This document shows, piece after piece, positions 54,784 through 63,979 of a DNA stretch of 64,000 nt. The notes below the pieces were generated by a model. That model saw nothing but the letters and a program-made list of their open reading frames with translations, was not told where the DNA came from and did no database searches. How positions within the stretch are numbered: position 1 is the first letter of the stretch; each line of letters opens with the position of its first letter. Location of the stretch: NCBI RefSeq assembly GCF_005796205.1, contig NZ_VAHN01000014.1, positions 27,799 to 91,798 on the forward strand, given 5' to 3'. The translations under genes and the position numbers were made by a program. This DNA comes from Pseudarthrobacter sp. NamE2 (lineage in GTDB: Bacteria > Actinomycetota > Actinomycetes > Actinomycetales > Micrococcaceae).

Positions 54784-55680
54784 CTAGAACGCGTGTTCCG
54801 GGCCGGGGAACTGGCCGGATCTGACGTCGTCGCCGTAGGCGGTGGCGGCTTCCAGCAGGGTGTTGCGCAGGTCCGCGTACTGCTTCACGAACTTGGCCAT
54901 CCTCCCGCCCCGCAGGCCCGCCATGTCCTGCCAAACGAGGACCTGGCCGGTGGTTTCCTTGCCTGCGCCGATGCCCACGGTGGGAACGGCGACGGCGGCG
55001 TCCACTGCCGCTGCGGTTTCGGCCGGCACCATTTCCATCAGCACGCAGAAGGCTCCGGCCTCTGCCAGCGCCACGGCGTCGTCAATGAGCCGCCGGGCGT
55101 CGTCGCCGCGGCCCTGCACCCGGTACCCGCTCAGGGCGTGTTCGCTCTGCGGGGTGAAGCCGATGTGCGCCATAACGGGAATGCCGGCCTGCACCATGGC
55201 CTGCACGGTGGGTGCGTAAAACCTGCCGCCCTCGATCTTGACAGCATGGGCCAGGCCTTCCTTGAGGAACCGGACTCCGGTGGCAACCGCCTGCTCCGCG
55301 GAAACCTCGTAGCTGCCGAACGGCAGGTCCGCCACCACCAGGGCCCGCTTGGCGGACCGGGACACGGCGCGGCAGAGGGGAAGCAGTTCGTCAACGGTGA
55401 CCGGGAGGCTGGTTTCGTTGCCGAAGACGTTGTTGGAGGCTGAATCGCCCACCAGGAGGACCTCGATGCCCGCGGCGTCGAAGATTTCGGCCGTGTACTG
55501 CTCGTAGGCGGTCAACATCGCAAACTTTGTGCCGTCCCGCTTGGCCTGCTGCAGGTGGTGGATGCGCACCTTCGCCGGCTTTGGCCCCGTTGCGCCGGCT
55601 GGTGGCTGCGTCGGCCCTCCGCCGTAGGGTGCGGGGACGTCCGCGGACGCGCTGGAGTTGGGGCTGTTTGTTGAGGCCAT
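54784..55680 (-). CDS. panB: 3-methyl-2-oxobutanoate hydroxymethyltransferase
   Basis: First committed step of pantothenate synthesis, transferring a hydroxymethyl group from methylene-tetrahydrofolate to 2-oxoisovalerate, 298 residues. Metal-binding aspartates are in [17 protein letters not shown] and [19 protein letters not shown] and [13 protein letters not shown] follow, and [24 protein letters not shown] closes the active site. The first 40 residues are a Ser/Pro/Ala-rich extension not needed for the fold. TACGCT lies 6 bases before the ATG (leaderless type). panC and panD are not nearby. Confidence 0.96.
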   Translation of the reverse strand: MASTNSPNSSASADVPAPYGGGPTQPPAGATGPKPAKVRIHHLQQAKRDGTKFAMLTAYEQYTAEIFDAAGIEVLLVGDSASNNVFGNETSLPVTVDELLPLCRAVSRSAKRALVVADLPFGSYEVSAEQAVATGVRFLKEGLAHAVKIEGGRFYAPTVQAMVQAGIPVMAHIGFTPQSEHALSGYRVQGRGDDARRLIDDAVALAEAGAFCVLMEMVPAETAAAVDAAVAVPTVGIGAGKETTGQVLVWQDMAGLRGGRMAKFVKQYADLRNTLLEAATAYGDDVRSGQFPGPEHAF

Positions 55681-55686
55681 GGCACG

Positions 55687-55692
55687 AGCGTA
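55687..55692 (-). promoter_or_regulatory. -10 box, leaderless start of panB
   Basis: On the minus strand TACGCT ends 6 bases before ATG 55680. Confidence 0.45.
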
Positions 55693-55897
55693 GTGCGGCG
55701 GCCGCGCTCCTAGCTACCACCTGCACCCGGACGCCCGGGGTGATACGTGCCATAAGCCCGTGTTAACGGTGTGTTACGCGCCGCGCAGGCTCCAGCACGG
55801 GCGCGGAATGCTTAGTACAGTAATTGTGAACTGCTCCTGGCTGCCCCCAACTTTCGCGCGGGCCGGAGCATGGACGTTGACCGGAGAAGAGGCCATC

Positions 55898-57238
55898 ATG
55901 GACCGCCAGCAAGAGTTTGTCCTGCGCACAATCGAAGAGCGCGACGTACGTTTCGTGCGCCTGTGGTTCACCGACGTCGTGGGTTCGCTCAAGTCCGTGG
56001 CCCTCGCCCCGGCCGAGGTGGAGGGGGCCTTCGAGGAAGGACTCGGCTTCGACGGGTCCGCCATTGAGGGCCTGGCCCGCGTCTTCGAGTCGGACATGCT
56101 GGCACAGCCCGACCCGTCCACGTTCCAGATCCTGCCGTGGCGCGGCGAAACGGAACAGACCTCAAGGATGTTCTGCGACATCCTTACCCCTGACGGTGAA
56201 CCGTCCGCCGCTGACCCGCGCAACGTGCTCAAGCGGACCCTCGCCAAGGCTGCGGACATGGGCTTCACCTGCTACACCCACCCGGAGATCGAGTTCTACC
56301 TGCTGAAGTCCCAGGAACTCGGCCCGGACGGCGCACCGGTGCCGGTGGACGAGGGCGGCTACTTCGACCACGTCCCGGGCGGCGTTGCCCAGGACTTCCG
56401 CCGCACCGCCGTCACCATGCTGGAATCGGTGGGCATCTCGGTGGAGTTCAGCCACCACGAGGGCGGGCCCGGCCAGAACGAAATCGACCTGCGCTACGCC
56501 GACGCCCTGCAGACGGCGGACAACATTATGACCTTCCGCACCGTCATCAAGGAGGTGGCGCTGCAGCAGGGCACCTACGCCACCTTCATGCCCAAGCCGT
56601 TTACGGCGCACCCGGGTTCGGGCATGCACACCCACTTCTCCCTGTTCGAGGGCGACACCAACGCCTTCTATGAGGCCGGCGCCGAATTCCAGCTGTCCAA
56701 GACGGCCCGCCAGTTCATCGCGGGCATCCTCAAGCACGCACCGGAATTTACCGCCGTCACCAACCAGTTCGTGAATTCGTACAAGCGGCTGTGGGGCGGC
56801 GGCGAAGCTCCGAGTTACCTGAGCTGGGGCCACAACAACCGCTCTGCCCTGGTCCGCGTGCCGCTGTACAAGCCCGGCAAGGGCCAGTCAGCACGGATTG
56901 AATACCGCGGCATCGACTCGGCGGCCAACCCGTACCTTGCCTACGCCGTGCTTCTCGGCGCCGGGCTGAAGGGCATCGAGGAGGGCTACGACCTTCCGGC
57001 CGCCGCCGAGGACGACGTCTGGTCGCTGAGCTCAGCGGAGCGGCGCGCCATGGGTCACGACCCGCTGCCGGCGAGCCTGCACGATGCCATCCGCTCCATG
57101 GAGGATTCGGAACTCATGCCGCAGATCCTGGGCGAGCAGGTTTTCGAGCACTTCCTGCGCAACAAGCGCGCCGAGTGGCAGGACTACCGGCTGCAGGTGA
57201 CGCCCTACGAGCTTCAGCGCAACCTCGGCATTCTCTAG
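55898..57238 (+). CDS. glnA2: Glutamine synthetase-family protein GlnA2
   Basis: Class I glutamine synthetase-like enzyme of 446 residues, the same length as mycobacterial GlnA2. It has FTDVVGSLKSVALAPAEVEGAFEEGLGFDGSAIEGL, EIEFYLL, EFSHHEGGPGQNEID (metal/ammonia sites), GSGMHTHFSL and RIEYRGIDSAANPYLAYAV. It lacks the NLY-type adenylylation tyrosine motif (here GYDLPAAAEDDVW), so GlnE should not modify it in the classical way. ATG 55898 follows GGAGAAG; the open frame extends to 55760 through noncoding sequence. glnE follows 9 bases after its stop. It may be an auxiliary or polyamine-type ligase. Confidence 0.93.
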   Translation: MDRQQEFVLRTIEERDVRFVRLWFTDVVGSLKSVALAPAEVEGAFEEGLGFDGSAIEGLARVFESDMLAQPDPSTFQILPWRGETEQTSRMFCDILTPDGEPSAADPRNVLKRTLAKAADMGFTCYTHPEIEFYLLKSQELGPDGAPVPVDEGGYFDHVPGGVAQDFRRTAVTMLESVGISVEFSHHEGGPGQNEIDLRYADALQTADNIMTFRTVIKEVALQQGTYATFMPKPFTAHPGSGMHTHFSLFEGDTNAFYEAGAEFQLSKTARQFIAGILKHAPEFTAVTNQFVNSYKRLWGGGEAPSYLSWGHNNRSALVRVPLYKPGKGQSARIEYRGIDSAANPYLAYAVLLGAGLKGIEEGYDLPAAAEDDVWSLSSAERRAMGHDPLPASLHDAIRSMEDSELMPQILGEQVFEHFLRNKRAEWQDYRLQVTPYELQRNLGIL

Positions 57239-57247
57239 GGGGCGGGC

Positions 57248-60200
57248 GTGAGCCTGGCGCGCCGCCTTATCGCGGCCGGATTCAGCGACCTGGACAAGGG
57301 TGAACGCTTCCTGGCGGCCCCGGAACTGGAGGGGCTGGACCAGGACACGCTGTTCGCCGGCCTGCAGATGGCCGCGAGCCCGGACACCGCCCTGCAGTCC
57401 CTGGTCCGGCTCATTGAGAAACACCCGGACCTCCGGGGCCTGGCCGGTGCCGGGTCCGAGGCCAGTGAGCCGCTTTACCGTGTCCTGGGCGCCTCAGAAG
57501 CGCTGGGTGAGTTCCTGATCCGGCATCCCGAACACCTCGAGGCCTTCAACGTCAGGCCCAGCCCGGAACCGCTCCCGGCGGATCCGGTGCAGTTGCGTGC
57601 GGGCCTGCTGCAGTCTGTGGGGGCGGACCCGCGTGCAGCCCGCCCCGTGGCTGCACTAACAGGGCCGGACGCCTACGCCGCCCTGCGTGTCGCGTACCGC
57701 AGGGGAGTGGTGGACCTTGCCGTGAAGGACCTGTGCGCCGCGGATCCGCTCGACTTTCTGCCCTCGGTGGGTGGGGAGCTGGCGGACCTTGCCGGGGCAG
57801 CCATCGAAGCGGCACTTGCTGTCTCGCGTGCCGAGGCGGCGGAACAGTACAGCGCCACCGACGTTGCCGACGTCGGGCTGGCCGTGATCGGCATGGGCAA
57901 GTGCGGCGCCCGCGAACTCAACTACATTTCCGACGTCGACGTTATCTACGTCGTGGACGGCGGAAGCCTGGAAGACGCGCAGGCCGCCACGATCGGTACA
58001 GCCCTCGCCAGCGGAATTTCCCGTGCCATATCCTCCGTGGCCAGGGAACCGGGCCTGTGGGAGGTGGACCCGAACCTGCGCCCGGAGGGCAAGTCCGGCC
58101 CCCTGGTGCGCACCCTGGCCTCGCACGAGGCATACTACGCGCGCTGGGCTGAAAGTTGGGAGTTCCAGGCCCTCCTGAAGGCCCGCACCGTTGCCGGGGA
58201 CGCCGACCTTGGGCACCGGTATGAGGAGGCTGTGGCCCCGCTGATCTGGAATTCCGCCGGCCGTGAGGGTTTCGTTGATTCGGTGCAGGCCATGAGGCGG
58301 CGGGTTACCGAGCACATTCCCGCGGCAGAGGAACAGCGGCAGATCAAGCTCGGCCGCGGTGGCCTGCGGGACGTCGAGTTCACCGTCCAGCTGCTGCAGC
58401 TGGTCCACGGCAAAGCCGATGAAACACTGCGACGGCGGGACACCACCTCCGCCATAGCCGCCCTGTCCGCGGGGGGATATATAGGTCGGACAGACGCCGC
58501 CGCCTTCGACAAGGCCTACCGCTACCTTCGGCTGCTGGAGCACCGGATCCAGCTGTTCCAGCTGCGCCGGACACACCTCATGCCCGTTGCCGAACCCGCC
58601 CTGCGGGCGCTGGCGAAGGCGGTCCTGGGCCCGTTCTCGAACGAACGGCCGCATCCGGACGCACTGCTGGCGGCGTGGCAGAAGACCAAGCGCTCCGTCC
58701 GTGAACTTCACGAGCGGATCTTCTACCGGCCGCTGCTGAACACAGCCGCCAAACTGAGCAGCGAGGATGCCAGGCTGTCGCCGGAGGCAGCGCAGGGCCG
58801 CCTCGCCGCGCTTGGCTACCGCGATCCGCAGGGCGCCATGCGGCACATTGAGGCCCTCACCGCCGGAGTCAGCCGGCGGGCTGCATTGCAGCGGCAGTTG
58901 CTGCCGATCCTCCTGGACTGGCTGGCCGAAGGAGTGGATCCCGACGCCGGGCTGCTGGCCTTCCGGCGGGTAAGTGAAGCGCTGGGAACAACGCACTGGT
59001 ACCTGGGCCTGTTGCGGGACTCGAATGCTGCTGCCGAGCGGTTGTGCCATATGCTGTCCAACTCGCGGCTGATCGCCGACCTGCTGGAGGTCTCACCGGA
59101 ATCGGTGGCCTGGCTGGGACAGGACAAGGACCTTTTGCCGGTGCCGTTCGAGGCGCAGTGGCAGGAAATCCAGTCGAAGATGTCGCGGCATGCCGACCCG
59201 GAAAGCGCCATGCGCCTGATCCGGCTGATCCGCCGGCGCGAGATCCTGCGCATCGCCGTGGCTGATGCGGTTGGACTGCTGGACCAGGACCAGGTGGGAG
59301 TGGCCCTGGCGGACACGGACCGGGCAGCTGTACTGGGTGCCCTCCGGGTGGCGGAAAACGTGGTTTCGGCCACCGGCCCTCTGAAGACTTCCGTGCTGGT
59401 GGTGGCCATGGGACGCCAGGGCGGACGTGAGATCGGCTACGGCTCGGACGCCGACGTGATGTACGTGCACCGGGCACTCCCGGGTTTCACACAGGAAGAG
59501 GCACAGGAACAGGCGTCCCGGATTGTCGGAAAGATCTCCAGCCTGCTGACCCAGCCCGTGAAGCCCGCCATCATGGCCGAACGCGTGCTCAAGATGGACG
59601 CCGACCTGCGGCCGGAGGGAAAGAACGGCGCGATGGTCCGCTCGTTGGAATCCTACGCGGAGTATTACCGCCGCTGGTCGCTCATCTGGGAGGCCCAGGC
59701 CCTGTTGCGTGCGCGTCCCATGGCGGGCGACGACGGGCTGGCCGCGGACTTCCTGGGGCTCATCGATCCCATCCGGTACCCGGAGTCGGTTTCGGAACAG
59801 GACGTCCGGGAGATCCGGCGCATCAAGGCGAGGGTGGAGTCGGAACGGCTGCCGCGCGGGGCGGATCCTGCCCGGCACCTGAAGCTGGGGCGCGGCGGCC
59901 TGAGCGACGTCGAATGGCTGGTCCAGCTCCTGCAGCTCCAGCATGCCGGCAGGCACCCGGAGCTGCGGACAACCTCCACGGTTGCGGCACTGGAAGCCGC
60001 TGCGGAGCTTGACCTGCTCACGAGGGAAGACGCGGACCTGCTATGCACTGCGTGGCGCCTGGCGAGCCGGATCAGGTCCGCCAACGTCATCTGGAACGGC
60101 AAGTCCTCGGACCTGCTGCCCTCTTCCCGGCGGGACCTCGAAGCGGTGGCGCGGTGGTGCGGCTACGAGCCCGGCAACGCCACGGCACTTGAGGAGGACT

Positions 60201-60259
60201 ACCTGCGGGTCAGCCGCCGGGCACGGGCGGTCTTTGATCGACTCTTCTACGGTTCCTAG
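57248..60259 (+). CDS. glnE: Glutamine synthetase adenylyltransferase/deadenylase
   Basis: Bifunctional enzyme of 1003 residues adding or removing AMP on glutamine synthetase according to nitrogen status. There are two nucleotidyltransferase domains: the N-terminal one with GMGKCGARELNYISDVDVIYVVDG (about 217-240, deadenylylation) and the C-terminal one with AMGRQGGREIGYGSDADVMYVH (about 720-741, adenylylation), each followed by a helical GlnD/GlnE-type domain with KLGRGGLRDVEFTVQLLQL or KLGRGGLSDVEWLVQLLQL. It starts at GTG 57248 just after glnA2. It sits between glnA2 and its real target glnA1, as in mycobacteria. Confidence 0.97.
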   Translation: MSLARRLIAAGFSDLDKGERFLAAPELEGLDQDTLFAGLQMAASPDTALQSLVRLIEKHPDLRGLAGAGSEASEPLYRVLGASEALGEFLIRHPEHLEAFNVRPSPEPLPADPVQLRAGLLQSVGADPRAARPVAALTGPDAYAALRVAYRRGVVDLAVKDLCAADPLDFLPSVGGELADLAGAAIEAALAVSRAEAAEQYSATDVADVGLAVIGMGKCGARELNYISDVDVIYVVDGGSLEDAQAATIGTALASGISRAISSVAREPGLWEVDPNLRPEGKSGPLVRTLASHEAYYARWAESWEFQALLKARTVAGDADLGHRYEEAVAPLIWNSAGREGFVDSVQAMRRRVTEHIPAAEEQRQIKLGRGGLRDVEFTVQLLQLVHGKADETLRRRDTTSAIAALSAGGYIGRTDAAAFDKAYRYLRLLEHRIQLFQLRRTHLMPVAEPALRALAKAVLGPFSNERPHPDALLAAWQKTKRSVRELHERIFYRPLLNTAAKLSSEDARLSPEAAQGRLAALGYRDPQGAMRHIEALTAGVSRRAALQRQLLPILLDWLAEGVDPDAGLLAFRRVSEALGTTHWYLGLLRDSNAAAERLCHMLSNSRLIADLLEVSPESVAWLGQDKDLLPVPFEAQWQEIQSKMSRHADPESAMRLIRLIRRREILRIAVADAVGLLDQDQVGVALADTDRAAVLGALRVAENVVSATGPLKTSVLVVAMGRQGGREIGYGSDADVMYVHRALPGFTQEEAQEQASRIVGKISSLLTQPVKPAIMAERVLKMDADLRPEGKNGAMVRSLESYAEYYRRWSLIWEAQALLRARPMAGDDGLAADFLGLIDPIRYPESVSEQDVREIRRIKARVESERLPRGADPARHLKLGRGGLSDVEWLVQLLQLQHAGRHPELRTTSTVAALEAAAELDLLTREDADLLCTAWRLASRIRSANVIWNGKSSDLLPSSRRDLEAVARWCGYEPGNATALEEDYLRVSRRARAVFDRLFYGS

Positions 60260-60381
60260 CGGGCGGAGAGCCCGGCGGCATTGCGTTCAGCAAGCGATTG
60301 CCCGATTATGTGGGTGGCGGTGTTCTTCAACCTTGTTGGGGGGAAGGCTTGAACAGTCTTCGTCTCGGGGGGCATTCGTCA

Positions 60382-60425
60382 GGAGGTCCGGCTCCCGGTC
60401 TCAGCACGTCTGGAGCCGGGCCTCC
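60382..60425 (+). terminator. Hairpin downstream of glnE
   Basis: GGAGGTCCGGCTCC pairs with GGAGCCGGGCCTCC (14 base pairs, one mismatch) over a 16-base loop. It lies in the 278-base gap after glnE, which otherwise holds only weaker fold-backs and no open reading frame I can support. Confidence 0.5.
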
Positions 60426-60478
60426 ACCTGCTTAAGGGCGATCCTGGCTGCGACAAACCCTCCAGCAGTCCGGGGGAC

Positions 60479-60520
60479 ATGCAAAGGCGGCCACCGGATC
60501 ACCGGTGGCCGCCTTTGCAT
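60479..60520. terminator. Strong terminator between glnE and glnA1
   Basis: Perfect 19-base-pair arms (ATGCAAAGGCGGCCACCGG) with loop ATCA, followed by TCTT, close to the glnA1 stop. It can serve both converging genes. Confidence 0.9.
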
Positions 60521-60537
60521 TCTTAGGACATCAGAGA

Positions 60538-61962
60538 CTAGACGCCGTAGTACAGCTCGAACTCGTAGGGGTTCGGGCGCAGGGACAGCGGTCGGATCTC
60601 GTTCTCGTACTTGTACTCGATCCAGGTATCGATCAGGTCCTGGGTGAACACACCGCCGGCCTGCAGGAACTCGTTGTCCTCGCGCAGGGCCTCCAGGGCT
60701 TCCTCGAGCGTGCCCGGGGCCTTGGGGATGTCCTTGGCTTCCTCGGCGGGGAGCTCGTAGAGGTCCTTGTCGATCGGAGCCGGGGGCTCGATGCGGTTGC
60801 GGATGCCGTCCAGGCCGGCCATCAGCTGGGCAGCAAATGCCAGGTACGGGTTGGAGGAGGGGTCCGGTGCGCGGAACTCGATGCGCTTGGCCTTCGGGTT
60901 GCTGCCCGTGATGGGGATGCGGATGCCGGCGGAGCGGTTGCCCTGCGAGTACACCATGTTGACCGGAGCCTCGAAGCCCTTGACCAGGCGGCGGTAGGAG
61001 TTCACCGTGGGGTTGGTGAAGGCCAGGACGGCGGAGGCGTGCTGCAGCAGGCCGCCGATGTACCAGCGGGCAGTGTCGGACAGGCCGGCGTAGCCCTTCT
61101 CGTCGTAGAACAGCGGCTGGCCGTTGTTCCACAGGGACTGGTGGCAGTGCATGCCGGAGCCGTTGTCGCCGAAGACCGGCTTGGGCATGAAGGTCACGGA
61201 CTTGCCCCACGCGTCTGCGGTGTTCTTGATGACGTACTTGAACTTCTGCAGGTCATCTGCCGCGTGCGTGAGGGTGGTGAACTTGTAGTTGATCTCAGCC
61301 TGGCCGGCGGAACCGACTTCGTGGTGGCTGCGCTCGACTTCGAGGCCGGCTTCGTCCAGGGCAACACACATGGCGTCGCGCAGGTCAGCCTGCTTGTCGG
61401 TGGGGGAGACCGGGAAGTAGCCGCCCTTGACGGGAGTCTTGTAGCCCAGGTTGCCGCCCTCTTCCTCGCGGCCGGTGTTCCAGTGGGCCTCTTCGGAGTC
61501 GATCTTGTAGAAGCTGCCCTGCGGGGAGGACTGGTACTGGACGTTGTCGAAGACAAAGAATTCAGCCTCGGGGGCGAAGAATGCGGTGTCGGCGATGCCG
61601 CTGGCAGCCAGGTAGGCCTCGGCCTTCTCCGCGACGCCGCGGGGATCGCGGTGGTAGGGGTCGCCGGTGCGGGGGTTGACGATGGAGAAGTTCAGCGCGA
61701 GGGTCTTCTCCATGCGGAAGGTGTCCAGGTACGCGGTGGTGACGTCCGGGATCAGCTGCATGTCGGACTCGGCGATGCCCTGGAAGCCGCGGATGGAGGA
61801 ACCGTCGAAGAGCTGGCCGTTGATGAAGAAGTCGGCGTCAACACTCTTGGCGGGGACGTTGAAGTGCTGCTGGACGCCGGGAAGATCGGTGAAGCGGATA
61901 TCGACGAACTTAATATCTTCGTCCTTGATGAACTTGAGGACTTCGTCCGCAGTCTTGAACAT
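60538..61962 (-). CDS. glnA1: Glutamine synthetase type I
   Basis: Main ammonium-assimilating enzyme, forming glutamine from glutamate, ammonia and ATP; 474 residues, dodecameric family. Motifs: [89 protein letters not shown]. Tyr402 in DKDLYELP is the adenylylation site, making it the GlnE substrate. TTAGGAGC precedes the ATG. A GlnR-like box at 62095-62132 lies about 135 bases upstream, suggesting nitrogen-responsive transcription. It is divergent from the RDD gene and convergent with glnE. Confidence 0.98.
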   Translation of the reverse strand: MFKTADEVLKFIKDEDIKFVDIRFTDLPGVQQHFNVPAKSVDADFFINGQLFDGSSIRGFQGIAESDMQLIPDVTTAYLDTFRMEKTLALNFSIVNPRTGDPYHRDPRGVAEKAEAYLAASGIADTAFFAPEAEFFVFDNVQYQSSPQGSFYKIDSEEAHWNTGREEEGGNLGYKTPVKGGYFPVSPTDKQADLRDAMCVALDEAGLEVERSHHEVGSAGQAEINYKFTTLTHAADDLQKFKYVIKNTADAWGKSVTFMPKPVFGDNGSGMHCHQSLWNNGQPLFYDEKGYAGLSDTARWYIGGLLQHASAVLAFTNPTVNSYRRLVKGFEAPVNMVYSQGNRSAGIRIPITGSNPKAKRIEFRAPDPSSNPYLAFAAQLMAGLDGIRNRIEPPAPIDKDLYELPAEEAKDIPKAPGTLEEALEALREDNEFLQAGGVFTQDLIDTWIEYKYENEIRPLSLRPNPYEFELYYGV

Positions 61963-62094
61963 CTATGCTCCTAACGCATATGTAATATCTGGCGTGCAAG
62001 CCATCTGAGCCAGCGCAATCCGAAAGCAGGGAGAACTCAAGGTTTTCCCTGCCGGAGGTATCGCTTGAAACTGCCAACAGCCTATGGACGCGGC

Positions 62095-62132
62095 ATTTCC
62101 CGTCCGTGTCCGCATTGTTTCGGGCAGGTTAC
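62095..62132 (-). promoter_or_regulatory. GlnR-like box upstream of glnA1
   Basis: Read on the minus strand: GTAAC-n6-GAAAC-n6-GACAC-n6-GAAAT. The spacing fits the four-half-site pattern gTnAC-n6-GaAAC-n6-gTnAC-n6-GaAAC described for actinobacterial GlnR; the first pair is perfect and the second has one mismatch per half. Confidence 0.6.
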
Positions 62133-62223
62133 AGAATGCCCTGCTAAGGCAACGCTATCGGGCGTCCACAGTGTGGTCGACCTCCATCCGGGATGTGGGC
62201 GGACGTCCCTGCCCGACGGTCGG

Positions 62224-62229
62224 TAAACT
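62224..62229 (+). promoter_or_regulatory. -10 box, leaderless start of the RDD gene
   Basis: TAAACT ends 6 bases before GTG 62236. Confidence 0.5.
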
Positions 62230-62235
62230 TGGACG

Positions 62236-62673
62236 GTGGTAGATCGCAAAGACATTGGCTCGTGGCTCAGCGGACCGGACACATCCGGTGTTTCGAAGTA
62301 TCCAGGGGAGCGGTTGGGTTTGCCCGAGTCGGGTCCTGGCTCGGTTGCCCGGGCCGGCCGCCGCATTGTTGCGATCACGATTGACTGGACCATCGCGCTG
62401 CTGATCAGCAACGTTGCATTTGGCGGCAATTCCTGGGCCACGCTGGCCGTGTTTGCCGTCGAACAGGTCCTCTTGGTGGGCACCCTCGGGTACAGCATCG
62501 GGCACCGGGCGATGGGAATCGCGGTGGTCAAGCGCGGCGGCGGCAGTCCCGGACCGCTCGCGGCATTGGTGAGGGCCGTGCTGCTTTGCCTGGTGATCCC
62601 GGCCGTGATTTTCGACCCGGACCAGCGCGGCCTTCATGACAAGGCCATGAACACCGTGCTGATCCGCATTTAG
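62236..62673 (+). CDS. RDD-family membrane protein
   Basis: A 145-residue integral membrane protein. The first 40 residues are cytosolic; the RDD domain follows with GRRIVAITIDWTIALLISNVAFGG (Arg and Asp of the family) and VEQVLLVGTLGYSIGHRAMGIAVVKR, then DPDQRGLHDKAMNTVLIRI. Three hydrophobic segments are visible (about 46-63, 72-91, 111-128). Some RDD proteins work as cation antiporters, but short ones like this are uncharacterised. It is next to glnA1 in mycobacteria too. A leaderless-type start is used. Confidence 0.88.
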   Translation: MVDRKDIGSWLSGPDTSGVSKYPGERLGLPESGPGSVARAGRRIVAITIDWTIALLISNVAFGGNSWATLAVFAVEQVLLVGTLGYSIGHRAMGIAVVKRGGGSPGPLAALVRAVLLCLVIPAVIFDPDQRGLHDKAMNTVLIRI

Positions 62674-62682
62674 GGACCGCCG

Positions 62683-63036
62683 CTAAACGCGGCTTGCCTC
62701 CACGGCCGGTTCCTCCTCGCGGGCCGCGGCGCCGCCGAGGTAGCCGCGCTTGCCCGCCCACCGTTCGAACAGGATCGTGGCAAACGGGAAGACAGCGGAG
62801 ATGCCGGCAAACAGTGCCACCGTGAACGGCCAGCGCTGCAGCCGCCACAGGGCAAGCGCAGCGAAGCCGTATCCCACAAAGAGGGCGCCGTGGATGGGGC
62901 CGGCCACCTGAACTCCGAGTTCGGTGGTTCCGGCGATCCACTTGAAGTACATGCCCGCCAGCAGGGCGGCCCAGCTGATGGCTTCGGCAATGGCGAGGAT
63001 CCGGAATGCGCGGATGACGAGGTTCTTGAGCGGCAT
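62683..63036 (-). CDS. DUF3817 membrane protein
   Basis: A 117-residue membrane protein with three to four helices: PLKNLVIRAFRILAIAEAISWAALLAGMYFKW, GPIHGALFVGYGFAALALW and FTVALFAGISAVFPFATILFERW. This pattern (AEAISW, GxxHG, PF) fits DUF3817, often linked with rhomboid-like transmembrane proteins, but no function is known. ATG 63036 follows AGGA; the frame extends to 63204 through a terminator stem, so the longer form is rejected. It is downstream of DUF4191 on the same strand. Confidence 0.85.
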   Translation of the reverse strand: MPLKNLVIRAFRILAIAEAISWAALLAGMYFKWIAGTTELGVQVAGPIHGALFVGYGFAALALWRLQRWPFTVALFAGISAVFPFATILFERWAGKRGYLGGAAAREEEPAVEASRV

Positions 63037-63080
63037 AAGTCCTGTCCTGAAATTTCGGCGGCGGTTCGGGAGGGTGCATA

Positions 63081-63121
63081 GAAACGCCCCGGTTCCGGCG
63101 GGGCCGGAACCGGGGCGTTTC
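63081..63121. terminator. 19-base-pair terminator after DUF4191
   Basis: GAAACGCCCCGGTTCCGGC and its exact complement with loop GGG lie just past the DUF4191 stop codon. This very stable stem separates the gene from DUF3817. Confidence 0.9.
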
Positions 63122-63127
63122 AGGGGC

Positions 63128-63880
63128 CTAGCGTCCGCGGTTGGGACGTGCCTTGTAGGGGTCGATGCCCTTGGGGATGGGAAGCCGGTTCCCCAGTGAT
63201 GCAATGCGCTTTGAGACAGCGTTCACCTCAACCTTGGTGAGTTCCTTCTTCAGCTTGCCCATCTTTTTGGCCACCTGGCTCAGCGGTACCTGGCCCTCGC
63301 CGCGGCCGCTTTCAATCACGTGGACCGTGACATTGGGCAGGATGCGGGCGAGGCGCTTGCGCTCGGCGTCGAGCAGCGGCTTGACCCGGTGCGTGGGCCC
63401 TTCGCTGACAAGTACGACGCCGGGACGTCCGATGGCGCGGAACACGGCGTCCTGCGTGCGCGGGTTCACGGCAACCGGCTGCTCCTCGGTGATCCAGCCG
63501 CGGCGGAGGGTTCCCAGGGCGGCACCGGAGGCGCCGGGCTGGTTTTCGATCTGGGCGAAAGCGGCCCGTTCGGCACGGCGCGAAAGGATCAGCGTGGCGC
63601 CCAGCAGGCCGAGCGGGATGCCGATGATCAGGCCCGTGATCCAGTTGTCCAGCCAGAATCCGACCAGGAAGCTGACAGCCACGACGCCGAGGAAGACCAG
63701 CAGCATCAGCCACGGGACCATCGGGTCGTGGCGGCGGGTCATTGTGAAGACCTCACCGATCTGCTTGAGCCGGCTCGGCTTCTTGGGCTTGGCTTCTTTC
63801 GGCTTGCGCGGGAAGAGGCCGCGCTTCACCGCGCTGGAGCCCGCGGGAGTGGAATTGCTGGAATCAGGGGATTTCGCCAT
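63128..63880 (-). CDS. DUF4191 membrane protein
   Basis: A 250-residue protein matching the DUF4191 family (mycobacterial Rv2219 homologue next to glnA1). A basic N-terminal leader (KPKEAKPKKPSRLKQIGEVFTMTRRHDP) precedes two membrane helices (about 58-76 and 81-100). The cytosolic remainder carries RRAERAAFAQIENQPGASGAALGTLRRGWITEEQPVAVNPRTQDAVFRAIGRPGVVLVSEGP and a conserved basic tail. The function is unknown. TAGAAT lies 9 bases before the ATG, with a GAGG in between. Confidence 0.87.
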   Translation of the reverse strand: MAKSPDSSNSTPAGSSAVKRGLFPRKPKEAKPKKPSRLKQIGEVFTMTRRHDPMVPWLMLLVFLGVVAVSFLVGFWLDNWITGLIIGIPLGLLGATLILSRRAERAAFAQIENQPGASGAALGTLRRGWITEEQPVAVNPRTQDAVFRAIGRPGVVLVSEGPTHRVKPLLDAERKRLARILPNVTVHVIESGRGEGQVPLSQVAKKMGKLKKELTKVEVNAVSKRIASLGNRLPIPKGIDPYKARPNRGR

Positions 63881-63979
63881 AGTGCCTCAATTCTACGTGA
63901 CTGAAGGCCGAGGGCCGGACGCCGGACGGTTCCGGTGCCGGCCCTTGGAGGCACTGGCGCATGCCAGCGGAAGCAGCCG

